Below, piece after piece: positions 43,933 through 52,857 of a stretch of 64,000 nucleotides of DNA. The DNA lies in the NCBI RefSeq assembly GCF_023276375.1, contig NZ_JALLPK010000004.1:186001-250000 (forward strand), in the 5' to 3' direction. How positions within the stretch are numbered: the first letter of the stretch is position 1; the number at the start of each line of letters is the position of its first letter. A model generated the notes under the pieces. That model ran no database searches. It was not told the origin of the DNA and saw nothing but the letters and a program-made list of their open reading frames with translations. This DNA comes from Halocatena marina. GTDB taxonomy: Archaea; Halobacteriota; Halobacteria; Halobacteriales; Haloarculaceae. The translations under genes were made by a program, and so were the position numbers.

Positions 43933-45441
43933 ATGTGTGCCAAGCACACGGATACTGCCGAGACCGAAGAGGTCGTCGCTCGACACCGCAACGCAGCCAG
44001 CGAAGTCCTTCCCAACCACACCGGCCTGTACATCGGCGGTGAGTGGGTCACTGGAAATGCATCACCCCTTGAAGCGGTCGATCCGACGACCGGGGAGTGT
44101 CTGACAGAGGTATCGGCTGCCGCCGCCGCCGACGTCGACAGAGCTGTAAAAGTGGCCTCGAAAGCGTACGACGGGGAGTGGGGATCGACAACGGCTGAGG
44201 ACAGACAGAGCGTCCTGCTCGAGATCGCAGACTGCGTAGAGGCCAATCTGGAGGACCTCGCGACACTCGAGACGCTGGACAACGGGAAACCCCTCGTGGA
44301 GTCTAGAGCGGACATGCGGACGGTAATCGATCAGTTCCGCTATTTCGCGGGCATCGTACAGTCTGACTCCGGTGCCGTATTGTCGGATGATCTGCGGATG
44401 GGCCACACGGTCCGAGAGCCGTACGGTATCGTCGGCCAGATCATCCCGTGGAACTTCCCGCTGTCTATGGCGTCATGGAAACTGGCGCCTGCGCTTGCAG
44501 CAGGAAACTGTAGCGTCCTAAAGCCCGCAGAGCAGACGCCGCTTTCGATTCTGAGGCTTATGGAACTCGTCGACGCCGTCGTACCCGACGGCGTGATCAA
44601 CGTCGTTCCAGGCGACGGCAGGGAGGCCGGGGCGGCGCTGACCCAACACTCCGACGTTCGCAAACTCGCCTTTACCGGTTCGACGGCGGTCGGCAAAGAG
44701 ATCATGCGGAACGCAGCCGACAACGTCGTCGACATAACCCTCGAACTCGGAGGGAAGAGCCCAGTCGTCGTTTTCCCAGACGCGGACTTGGACAAGGCCA
44801 TCGAGGTGTTGAAATTCGCGATTTTCGCGAACGCGGGCGAATGCTGTACCGCCGGCTCTCGGCTGTTCGTACACGAGGAAATGGCAGAAAAGTTCCTCAA
44901 TAGATTTGTCGAAACCGTCGAAGACCTCACGGTCGGAGATCCCCTGTTGGAGGGAACGGATATCGGGCCACAAATCAGCGACAGCGAGGTCAAAAAGACA
45001 CTCGAATTCGTCGAGACCGCGGTCAAAGGAGGAGGGAACCTTATGACGGGCGGATCGTGTCCCTCCGGCCAGGTAGTGTCTGCGGGGAGCTACGTCGAAC
45101 CGACCGTGATCGGGGACGTGCCGCACGACAACCCGGCCGTACAGGAGGAGATCTTCGGTCCGGTGCTCGCAACGTTCACGTGGACCAAATACGATGAGAT
45201 GATGACTCTGGTGAACGATGTCGACTACGGACTCTCCGCGAGTGTCGTCACTCAGGATATCGACGAAGCGTACCAGGCAGCGCGCGATATCGAGGCCGGG
45301 TACGTGTGGATCAATCAACACCACGACGTCCCGTCCGGGCTTCCCTTCGGGGGTCACAAGCAGTCGGGAATCGGGCGTGAGTTGGCCGAGACAACGCTGG
45401 AACATTACCAGCAGACGAAAACAATCAACGTGGGCCTTTAA
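43933..45441 (+). CDS. NAD(P)-dependent aldehyde dehydrogenase, copy 1
   Basis: A 502-residue aldehyde dehydrogenase. IPWNFPLSMASWKLAPALAA is the cofactor-binding segment, FTGSTAVGKEI the Rossmann loop, LELGGKSP carries the general-base Glu and NAGECCTAG carries the catalytic Cys (C304, with C305 beside it). It oxidises an aldehyde to the acid; the substrate class is not evident (betaine- or aryl-aldehyde-like sequences share these motifs). Monocistronic; its 3' end is followed by 650 bases without a gene. Confidence 0.92.
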   Translation: MCAKHTDTAETEEVVARHRNAASEVLPNHTGLYIGGEWVTGNASPLEAVDPTTGECLTEVSAAAAADVDRAVKVASKAYDGEWGSTTAEDRQSVLLEIADCVEANLEDLATLETLDNGKPLVESRADMRTVIDQFRYFAGIVQSDSGAVLSDDLRMGHTVREPYGIVGQIIPWNFPLSMASWKLAPALAAGNCSVLKPAEQTPLSILRLMELVDAVVPDGVINVVPGDGREAGAALTQHSDVRKLAFTGSTAVGKEIMRNAADNVVDITLELGGKSPVVVFPDADLDKAIEVLKFAIFANAGECCTAGSRLFVHEEMAEKFLNRFVETVEDLTVGDPLLEGTDIGPQISDSEVKKTLEFVETAVKGGGNLMTGGSCPSGQVVSAGSYVEPTVIGDVPHDNPAVQEEIFGPVLATFTWTKYDEMMTLVNDVDYGLSASVVTQDIDEAYQAARDIEAGYVWINQHHDVPSGLPFGGHKQSGIGRELAETTLEHYQQTKTINVGL

Positions 45442-46089
45442 GCGTGATACGGAGTTGAAGCATCGACTGCACGACGATTCGTTTGTTGCGATCGAGGATA
45501 GATCATTGTTACAGCAACCGAGGGGAGTAGGATTTTGCCATTCGAATCAGGCTCAAGAAGCCATTAAATCGAGATGCTAATGAGCACGGAAAAGCCAGAC
45601 AATGTTGATTTGATAATGGAAAATATCAAACCCATTCCGTTACGATAGTACTGATGTAACGACATCCGCTGAAATGGGTCGATTTCCCCGATAGCACGGC
45701 TATAATTTGGTGACTGCAAATCACTTTGGCGGGCTGTCCGCGGCATTCGATCAGACCCACCGGATCGAACAAACGACTGGCGGCGTAGGCCGTCCACAAC
45801 AGGCGTCTTGCGAGGGTGGGTGTCGTGGACGACGGCGCGCTAAGCGGATTCTCGGAGAATTCGATCCGGTCCACCGACTCCCGATGATGGAACGAAACAC
45901 CCTCTGGAAACGACGTATCGAACGTCAAACGAATGCTGACCGTACCGTCTCGGACACGGATTCGTCATCGGTCACCCCGACGGCATCCGAACTCTCTGGT
46001 GCGGAAGGCCCGTGCGGTCCCTCGGGAACGAACATCGAAGTGGCCCTCCCACAGAAGTGTACCGGAACAAACCCGGTACGTGTTCCCAC
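45442..46089. other. Gene-free stretch
   Basis: No supported gene. Several short frames in both directions have poor composition (for example 45626-45928 on the minus strand). It separates the aldehyde dehydrogenase from the 3' end of the convergent transporter operon. Confidence 0.5.
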
Positions 46090-46914
46090 TCACGCCCGCA
46101 ACGTGAGCTGTTTGAGACTCGTAAGAGAAAGTACCGCTATCAAAATCACTGTGACGAAGACCAAGAAGAACACGCTGATGACGTTCACCATCGGGCTAAA
46201 GCCATACCGGATGAGACCCCACAGGTAGACAGGAAGCGTCTGCATCGCCGTATCGCGGACGAAGTACGTGTAGACGAACTCGTTGAACGAGATGGTAAAC
46301 GCCAGCAGTCCACCGGCGATGATCCCAGGGAGAACGTTCGGCAGGGTGACCCGACGGAACGTCCGAAGCTCGCTCGCACCGAGGTCCATGGACGCTTCTT
46401 CGAGCGTCTGATCAAAATTGACGACCGTCGGAATGATAATCAGCGCGGCGAAGGGCACGGTTCGGATGACGTGAGCGATTACCACCGTCCCGTATCCGGC
46501 ATCAATGTTTACGTTCCCAAAAAACAGCGTCATGGCGATCCCTGTTACGACGAGTGGGACTACGATCGGGAACGTGAGGAACATCTGGAAGAGACCCTTC
46601 CCCGGGAAGTCATACCTCGAAATCCCATAGGCAGAGAGAACCGAGACGAAGACGGTGATCGGTGTCGCGACGAGGCTTACCTTCAGTGATGTTAAGATGG
46701 CGCTTATCGCTTTGGTGTTGCTGAAGAACTCGATGTACCACTTTACCGTGTATGATTCGGGTGGGAACGAGAGTACGCCACTGCCCGCAAAGGACATCAG
46801 TACGACGACTCCGATCGGGAGCCAAATGAGTGCCAAGATGAGAACCATCAATGAGCGTCCTATCGTCTCGCCGTGTCTGTGTGCAATCCGCTCGACGAAG
46901 CTCAGAATTGTCAC
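46090..46914 (-). CDS. ABC permease, PotC-type (spermidine/putrescine-like)
   Basis: A 274-residue permease with six membrane segments. The EAA loop ASMDLGASELRTFRRVTLPN has the usual Glu-Ala-Ser-Met...Gly...Pro pattern of PotC/CysW-type subunits, and the N-terminus (LILALIWLPIGVVVLMSFAG) is typical. Last gene of the importer operon; overlaps the upstream permease by four bases. Confidence 0.9.
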   Translation of the reverse strand: MTILSFVERIAHRHGETIGRSLMVLILALIWLPIGVVVLMSFAGSGVLSFPPESYTVKWYIEFFSNTKAISAILTSLKVSLVATPITVFVSVLSAYGISRYDFPGKGLFQMFLTFPIVVPLVVTGIAMTLFFGNVNIDAGYGTVVIAHVIRTVPFAALIIIPTVVNFDQTLEEASMDLGASELRTFRRVTLPNVLPGIIAGGLLAFTISFNEFVYTYFVRDTAMQTLPVYLWGLIRYGFSPMVNVISVFFLVFVTVILIAVLSLTSLKQLTLRA

Positions 46915-47819
46915 TCCAGGTCACCTCCACTCCTCGTGATCTGCCCGCCAGCACCGTACCACGCTCCGAGCGCGATGAGCGTGACGACGACAACCGTGAC
47001 GACCATGCCGAGGGCCGATCCGAACGGCCAGTTGAACGCCGAGGTGAACTGCTGTTCGATAACCATCCCAATCATAAGGACGTTCGTTCCGCCAAGCAGT
47101 GCCGGGGTGATGAACGAACCGAACGACGGGATGGCAACGAGCACGATACCCGCGATGACGCCGTTTTTCGTGATCGGAAGTGTTACTCTGAAGAATGTTT
47201 TGATAGGGCCAGCGCCGAGATCCTTCGAGGCGTTGATGAGGCTATCGTCCATGTTCGTCAACGATGCATAAAATGGGAGGGTAGCCAGTGGAAGCCATAC
47301 GTATGCGAGCCCCGCAAGCACCGCCGGGTGCGTGTACATGATCCCGCTCGTTTTGCCGGTCAGACCTAGTGTGAGCATCATGGTATCGAGGACACCGCCC
47401 TTCTGGAAGATGTTGATCAGTGCGTACATCCGGACGACGTAGTTGGTCCAAAACGGCAGGATGATCAACATGAGGATGAGCGTTGTTCGCTTCGAGAACC
47501 GCGCGATGCTGTACGCGAGGATATATCCTAGAACCACCACGATAGCGGTTGATTCCGCGGTCAATACCGCCGTCCGCCAGAGAATACTTATGTACAGATC
47601 CCCGGTAAAGATACGGATGTAATGGTCCAGAGAGAAGGCTGACGGCGGCATTTCTTCTAAGAGCGACATCCACAGCATCGACAGGAGGGGAAGAGCGAAA
47701 AACGTCACCAACACACCCACCGGCACCCCGATGAATAGACTCAATCGGAGCCACCGGTTCTCCCGGAAACACTTGACTACCGACACGATGTCCTCGCGAC
47801 CGGAGACGGCGTTTCTCAT
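46911..47819 (-). CDS. ABC permease, PotB-type
   Basis: A 302-residue permease with six membrane segments and EAA loop NASKDLGAGPIKTFFRVTLP. It overlaps both neighbours by four bases (ATGA). Forms the channel with the PotC-type subunit. Confidence 0.9.
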   Translation of the reverse strand: MRNAVSGREDIVSVVKCFRENRWLRLSLFIGVPVGVLVTFFALPLLSMLWMSLLEEMPPSAFSLDHYIRIFTGDLYISILWRTAVLTAESTAIVVVLGYILAYSIARFSKRTTLILMLIILPFWTNYVVRMYALINIFQKGGVLDTMMLTLGLTGKTSGIMYTHPAVLAGLAYVWLPLATLPFYASLTNMDDSLINASKDLGAGPIKTFFRVTLPITKNGVIAGIVLVAIPSFGSFITPALLGGTNVLMIGMVIEQQFTSAFNWPFGSALGMVVTVVVVTLIALGAWYGAGGQITRSGGDLE

Positions 47820-48922
47820 ATGCGGGTGACCTCGTGCTGTTCCTCGTCATACTCAAAGAGGTAGACATCCTCGGGGGGCCACGCGACCGACACTGCGTCG
47901 CCTAGTTCGTAGCTGCTGTCTGCGATGTTGGCGGTGAACGAACCATACTCAGTTTCGATTGTGTAGATGGTCTCCTCACCAGAGTACCCGCGGTTACGGA
48001 CCGTTCCTTCCACGATGAACTGATCTTCGTCGGCGGATTCGACCACCGAGAGTCGCTTCGGGCGGACGCCCAGATAGATATCTGTACCGGGATTCAGCGA
48101 GACGGATTCTATTCGCTGCTTGGACGCGTGTGGAACTTCGAGCGACACCTGATCGGTTTCGATGGTCGCGGCGGTTCCGTTGCTGTCGACGACGGTCCCC
48201 GGCTGGAGGTTGATGTCACCGATGAAACCCGCCACAAACTTTGAGGCGGGGACGTCGTAGATCTCTTCGACTGTTCCAAGTTGCTCCATCTCACCGTCGT
48301 TGAGCACGAGCATACGGTCCGAGACTGCCATTGCGACCTCCTGGTCGTGCGTCACGTAGAGGAACGTAATCCCGGTTTCCTCTTGGATTCGCTGTAGCTC
48401 AAACTGCATGTGCTGGCGCAGTTTGCGATCCAACGACGCGAGCGGTTCGTCGAAGAGCACTATCTGGGGCTCGTTGACGATCGCGCGAGCGAGTGCGACC
48501 CGCTGTTGCTCACCACCGCTGAGCTGATCGGTGCTTCGGTCCTCGTATCCGCTCAGTTCGACTACGTCGAGCATCTCCGAGATCCGTTCTTTCCGCTCAG
48601 ACTTTGGAACACCGTCTTCCTTTAGGCCGTACCCGATGTTTTCTGCGACGGTAAGGTGCGGAAACAGCGCGAGGCTCTGAAACACCATATTCACGTCCCG
48701 GTTGAACGGTGGAACGTCGTTCACCGGGGTGTCCTGGATGGCGATTTCACCAGAGGTTGGGGTTTCGAACCCGGCGACCATCCGGAGGATCGTCGATTTC
48801 CCCGAGCCGGATGGACCGAGAATGGAGACAAACTCACCGTCTTCGACCTGGAAAGAAACATTGTTTACAGCGACGAGACTATCGAACTCTTTGCGTAGGT
48901 TAGAGACTGTCAATATCGACAT
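47816..48922 (-). CDS. ABC transporter ATPase, PotA-type
   Basis: A 368-residue ATPase from the ATG at 48922 (MSILTVSNLRKEF). Walker A GPSGSGKST, Q-loop FQSLALFPH, signature LSGGEQQRVALARAIV, Walker B IVLFDEPLASLDRKLR and a TOBE domain at about 270-360 (IYLGVRPKRLSVVESA). PotA/FbpC family: polyamine, iron or opine-type import. Cotranscribed with the binding protein 20 bases upstream. Confidence 0.9.
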   Translation of the reverse strand: MSILTVSNLRKEFDSLVAVNNVSFQVEDGEFVSILGPSGSGKSTILRMVAGFETPTSGEIAIQDTPVNDVPPFNRDVNMVFQSLALFPHLTVAENIGYGLKEDGVPKSERKERISEMLDVVELSGYEDRSTDQLSGGEQQRVALARAIVNEPQIVLFDEPLASLDRKLRQHMQFELQRIQEETGITFLYVTHDQEVAMAVSDRMLVLNDGEMEQLGTVEEIYDVPASKFVAGFIGDINLQPGTVVDSNGTAATIETDQVSLEVPHASKQRIESVSLNPGTDIYLGVRPKRLSVVESADEDQFIVEGTVRNRGYSGEETIYTIETEYGSFTANIADSSYELGDAVSVAWPPEDVYLFEYDEEQHEVTRI

Positions 48923-48942
48923 CGTTGTGTAGTGTGTGTTTT

Positions 48943-50067
48943 TCAAGCTGCTTTGACCTTTGTCCAGATCTCGTCGAATTTCTTCCGGAAGTCGTCCGGA
49001 AGGGGCTGGATGAACGTCGCCGAGTCTGACATCTTTTGCGGCCAACTGAGGAAATCGATCTTTTCGTTGGAAAGGTCGAGATGGTCGCCGATATTCTTGA
49101 TCGGTGGGAGATACCCCATCGTAGTCACCTTTTTCGTGGCGTTCTGTGGTTTGCTACCCATGTCGGTCCACGCGACGGCCGCATTGGGGTTCGGAGCCCC
49201 CTTCGGGATGACGAACGTATCGTACGTGTACATGAATCCCTCCTTCGTGTTGGACATGTCCATGGAAATCCCCTTCTGGAAGCGTCCGTTGTAGGTTCGA
49301 CCGTCCGTGTACACGGTCGCGACGATCTGTTCGTTCTCGAACATCTGTTGAACGGTCGAATGGTCCTTCCAGTACGTGACGTTCAGGTCCTTCTGTTGGA
49401 TCAGCGCCTCCTCGATTTCCTTGAAGTCGTCCGGGTCGTTCGGATCTTGGCCCGTGTAGAGTGCCGCGATGCGGCAGGCGACTTCGCCCCAGTCCTGCAT
49501 GCTCACCTTCCCTTTGAGATCCGATTGCCAGAGGACGTCCCACGAGCCGGGGTCGTCGTCGAAGTAGTCGGTGCTGTAGGTGAGCGGATGTGCCACTTGA
49601 GCCTCCGGAATGGCGTAGACCGCCCCATTGCGTTGGTAGTATTCTTCGGCGTCCGACTTCGCTAACTCGTTCAGCGCCGACCATCCGTCCATTCGGTCGA
49701 TTGGAAGCGCATGGAGGAAATCGTTGTCCATTGACCGAACGACCCACGCGCTCGTGGCCGAGATACTGTCGATCTCGTCGTTTTCGGCTTCGAGTTTCGT
49801 GTACCACTTGCTGGGGTTCGAGTAGGCGGCAGTCGTCACCGACGTGTCGTACTGTCCCTCGAACTCCTCGACTGCCCAGTTCACCCATCCATCGTACCAG
49901 TTCCACACGTTGAGGTTTTGTTCCAGATTCTCCGGCGGAACGGACCCCGCGTCCACCGGTTTCGCCGGCAAATTCCTGCCACCATCACCCCCGCCGAGAC
50001 AGCCAGCGAGGGAAATAGCGCCACCGGCGAGACCGTACTTGACAAGATTCCGTCTACTTAGCTCCAT
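48943..50067 (-). CDS. Substrate-binding lipoprotein, PotD/PotF-like
   Basis: A 374-residue secreted binding protein. ATG 50067 gives MELSRRNLVKYGLAGGAISL then AGC, a twin-arginine signal with lipobox. The body (LNVWNWYDGWVNWAVEEFEG, FMYTYDTFVIPKGAPNP) resembles PotD/PotF periplasmic binding proteins, and the second half has the usual EEIEEAL-type helices. It determines which ligand the importer takes up. Lies 176 bases downstream of the decarboxylase gene, in the same direction. Confidence 0.88.
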   Translation of the reverse strand: MELSRRNLVKYGLAGGAISLAGCLGGGDGGRNLPAKPVDAGSVPPENLEQNLNVWNWYDGWVNWAVEEFEGQYDTSVTTAAYSNPSKWYTKLEAENDEIDSISATSAWVVRSMDNDFLHALPIDRMDGWSALNELAKSDAEEYYQRNGAVYAIPEAQVAHPLTYSTDYFDDDPGSWDVLWQSDLKGKVSMQDWGEVACRIAALYTGQDPNDPDDFKEIEEALIQQKDLNVTYWKDHSTVQQMFENEQIVATVYTDGRTYNGRFQKGISMDMSNTKEGFMYTYDTFVIPKGAPNPNAAVAWTDMGSKPQNATKKVTTMGYLPPIKNIGDHLDLSNEKIDFLSWPQKMSDSATFIQPLPDDFRKKFDEIWTKVKAA

Positions 50068-50243
50068 GGTATCGAATCCCACGTCTTACGGAATTCTGTC
50101 AAGTATTAATAAAACTTTTGTTAACAATGCTGAGGGATCAGGCGACGTGACGGGCTCTCTCACGTCGAGTTAACGCCGAGGAGCCGACGACATCATGCAG
50201 CCGTCCGCTTCGAACAGTCTGAAAGGAAGTCTGCGGTTGCTCG

Positions 50244-51896
50244 TCAGTCGACCACACGAACGTCGAGCACGGAGGGTCCGTCAGCGTCGACCGCCTCGTC
50301 CAACGCCGTTTCGAGCTTATCGCAGTCGGTGATTCGGCTCCCGGTGACTCCGTAGCTGACCGCGTTGGTGGCGAAATCGACGCCCGGGTGAAGATCCATA
50401 CCGATAAACTCGTGATCATCATCGTCTCCGCCGAGAATCTTCAGCGCGTTGTCTTTTAGAATGCGATAGTTTTGGTTGTTCGAGATGACGACAGTCAGGT
50501 CGAGGTCGTATCGCGCCGCAGTGTACATTGAGTGAGGATAGTACAGATACGAGCCGTCGCCGAGGAGTCCGATTACGGGACGGTCGTCTTCCGCGAGGGC
50601 GGCACCGACAGCCGCGGGAAGGCCGTACCCTAGGCCGCCGGATTTGTTCCCGAACAATTGGCCGGGCTGGAGGTTCCACTCCGACAATAGAGCGTAACGC
50701 GTGGTGACGCTCTCGTCGACGATGTACGCATCTGGCACCGCTTTCTCCATCGTTTCGATCAATTCTGTCTTCGAGATATCATTTGCTCCAGCCGAGGGCG
50801 GTAGCTGCATATTCTTATCGACCCAATCGCAGACTTCCTCAGCCCGCTCGCGACGTGCCACTAACTGCTTATTGCTTACACGTCCGGAGACCCGACGCGT
50901 GAGGTCTTCGATGATCGGGCGCAGTGCGCCCGAGATGGCGACGTCGGCGGGTTCGTTCTTCGCGAGTTCCCAACTGTCATGGCCGATGTGGACGGCCGTC
51001 GCGCTAGACGGTACAAGCGGTTCGTCGTGGGCCAGTGTCGGTGTGTGCGTCGAACAACCGATGAGAACGACTGCGTCCGTCTCGTGGAGTGCCCTCGCTT
51101 CCGCGAACGACTCAGGCATATGCGAGACCCACAGCTCATGGTCCATCGGGAAGTTCACTTCCGTGGATAGAATCTCGCTGTGGACGCGTGCGCCGGTCTC
51201 CTCAGCCAGTTCGGTCACCGCTTTGACCGTGCGCTGACCATCACGGGCGATCTGATCGCCGACAACGAGCATCGGTTCGTCAGCCTCGGTCAGAATGTCG
51301 GCCGCCTGCGCGATCGCATGAGAGTCGCCGCGGCCGCCGTTCGGAACTCCGCCGAGCGGTTCGATAGGTGCGTCTGTCTCCTCAATCATCACGTCCATGG
51401 GAAGCGCGAGGAAGACCGGTCCCATCGGGGGCGCCAGTGCCACCTTGCATGCGCGACGAAGCATCGTGGGTAGTGATTCGACCGCCTTGACTTCGGCGCT
51501 CCACTTGGTGAATTGTTGGGTCATCTCCACGAGATTGCCGTACAGTATCGGCTCCTCGTGCTGATGGCACATACTGTGGGTGCCAGCGGTGACCACGACC
51601 GGTGCGCCGGAAACACTCGCGGCGTATAGATTCCCTAGACCGTGTGCCATTCCCGGGGCAACGTGGAGATTGACGACTCCGAGCGGATGCTCGGCGCCTC
51701 GTTGCCGTCGGGTACATGCGTATCCGGCAGCCATTCCCACGGCGATATCCTCCTGTAGCCCGAGGATGTAGTCGACCGAACTTCCTTCGAGGGCACTCAT
51801 CACGGGCACTTCGGTTGTTCCGGGGTTCCCGAAGAGATATGGGATCTCATACGTCTCCAACACTTTGACAAATAGGTCCGCTCCAGTTCGTATCAT
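50244..51896 (-). CDS. ThDP-dependent 2-oxo-acid decarboxylase (benzoylformate decarboxylase-like)
   Basis: A 550-residue three-domain ThDP enzyme. FGNPGTTEVP puts T27 where benzoylformate decarboxylase has its catalytic Ser26; E49 in LQED is the ThDP-activating glutamate; H78 in VVNLHVAPG matches the catalytic His70. The Mg-ThDP motif is LLGDGSYLYY (GDG 446-448) to NNQNY (NN 473-474). It would remove CO2 from a 2-oxo acid to give an aldehyde. Acetolactate-synthase-like activity cannot be excluded. First gene of the importer operon, divergent from IclR. Confidence 0.8.
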   Translation of the reverse strand: MIRTGADLFVKVLETYEIPYLFGNPGTTEVPVMSALEGSSVDYILGLQEDIAVGMAAGYACTRRQRGAEHPLGVVNLHVAPGMAHGLGNLYAASVSGAPVVVTAGTHSMCHQHEEPILYGNLVEMTQQFTKWSAEVKAVESLPTMLRRACKVALAPPMGPVFLALPMDVMIEETDAPIEPLGGVPNGGRGDSHAIAQAADILTEADEPMLVVGDQIARDGQRTVKAVTELAEETGARVHSEILSTEVNFPMDHELWVSHMPESFAEARALHETDAVVLIGCSTHTPTLAHDEPLVPSSATAVHIGHDSWELAKNEPADVAISGALRPIIEDLTRRVSGRVSNKQLVARRERAEEVCDWVDKNMQLPPSAGANDISKTELIETMEKAVPDAYIVDESVTTRYALLSEWNLQPGQLFGNKSGGLGYGLPAAVGAALAEDDRPVIGLLGDGSYLYYPHSMYTAARYDLDLTVVISNNQNYRILKDNALKILGGDDDDHEFIGMDLHPGVDFATNAVSYGVTGSRITDCDKLETALDEAVDADGPSVLDVRVVD

Positions 51897-52019
51897 GCTC
51901 TGACGTATCGGGATCAGTGTGAGCCTTCATTTATGTTCCGCTTGGGCAATCTTCGAATTTCGCGTATCGTCTTTTGGTTATCACAAATATTTATCCAGTG
52001 GTACGGGTATGTGGCATAC
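51897..52019. promoter_or_regulatory. Divergent promoter region, IclR / decarboxylase operon
   Basis: 123 bases hold both promoters. On plus, caaatatttatcc (51983-51995) is about 25-35 bases before the iclR ATG. On minus, cataaatg (51929-51936 region) is about 35 bases before the decarboxylase start. Between them, CGAA-T-TTCG (51953-51963 area, atcttcgaatttcgcg) is a small inverted repeat that could be an IclR site. Confidence 0.5.
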
Positions 52020-52814
52020 ATGGCCAAAGGCGGCAATCGGCGGCGGGTCAAGTCGGTCGATACAGCCTGCAAACTGATCCGTGCGATGCAAGAGCGGGGT
52101 TCAACGACTATCTCGGAGTTGAGTGAGGCGATTGACCTATCGGAGGGTTCCGTACACACACACTTGGCGACGCTGAAATCCCACGGACTCGTCGTGAAAA
52201 ACGGGACCATCTACGAACTGGGGCCCCAGTTCGTCCCGCTTGGAGAGCGAGTAAAACACAACTCGAAGCTCTATCAGGCGGCGAAAAAGGAGGTCGATGG
52301 TATCGCGGACGAAACCGGCGAGTGCGTGCACCTTTTAATCGAGAACAACGGACAAGGAATTATTCTCTACGAATCATTCGGAAAGAGGGCAGTTGGAACA
52401 AAGTTCCACTCTCGATCCCGAGAGATGCCAGCGGAGTATCTCCACTGCCGCGCGTCGGGAAAGGCCATCCTCGCGTACCTTTCAGCCAGCCGCGTACACG
52501 ACATCATCGATAAATATGGGCTCAAGGAGATGACAGAGGAGACGATCACGGACTGCGAGGAACTCTTCGACGAACTGGCCGCCACACGCTCGTGCGGGTA
52601 CGCGTTGAACGATGAGGAGGAACTGCGCGGTGTACGCGCGGTGGGAGTTCCAATACTGGACGACGAGGAGAAACCGCTTGGCGCAATCAGCCTCTCAGCA
52701 CCTCGAAGCCGGCTGGACGGAGAGGCCTTCACCGACGAGATTCCCAAGCTTTTGATAAGCACGGCCAATGTTATCGAAATAAACTATCAGACGGACGATC
52801 TGGACATCAACTAA
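52020..52814 (+). CDS. IclR-family transcription regulator
   Basis: A 264-residue regulator from the ATG at 52020 (MAKGGNRRRVKSVDTACKLI). An N-terminal winged helix (TISELSEAIDLSEGSVHTHL, TLKSHGLVVK) and a C-terminal effector domain (ECVHLLIENNGQGIILYESF, HCRASGKAILAYL, DDEEKPLGAISLSAP) are all present. IclR proteins bind a small catabolic ligand and control divergent operons. Its placement beside the decarboxylase/importer operon makes that operon the first candidate target. Confidence 0.9.
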   Translation: MAKGGNRRRVKSVDTACKLIRAMQERGSTTISELSEAIDLSEGSVHTHLATLKSHGLVVKNGTIYELGPQFVPLGERVKHNSKLYQAAKKEVDGIADETGECVHLLIENNGQGIILYESFGKRAVGTKFHSRSREMPAEYLHCRASGKAILAYLSASRVHDIIDKYGLKEMTEETITDCEELFDELAATRSCGYALNDEEELRGVRAVGVPILDDEEKPLGAISLSAPRSRLDGEAFTDEIPKLLISTANVIEINYQTDDLDIN

Positions 52815-52857
52815 TTCATGGCAAATGCTTAAGTGGGGTCCTTTTGAGTGTCTTTTC

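Noticed and set aside
44340-45405. Long minus-strand frames under the first aldehyde dehydrogenase
   Set aside because: Shadows of a gene with complete catalytic motifs.
46012-46689. Long plus-strand frame opposite the PotC-type permease
   Set aside because: Arg/Asp/Glu-rich antisense shadow of a clear permease gene in GC-rich DNA.
49154-49906. Long minus-strand frame inside the binding-protein gene
   Set aside because: Out-of-frame shadow of the PotD-like gene with no motif and unnatural Arg/Gly richness.
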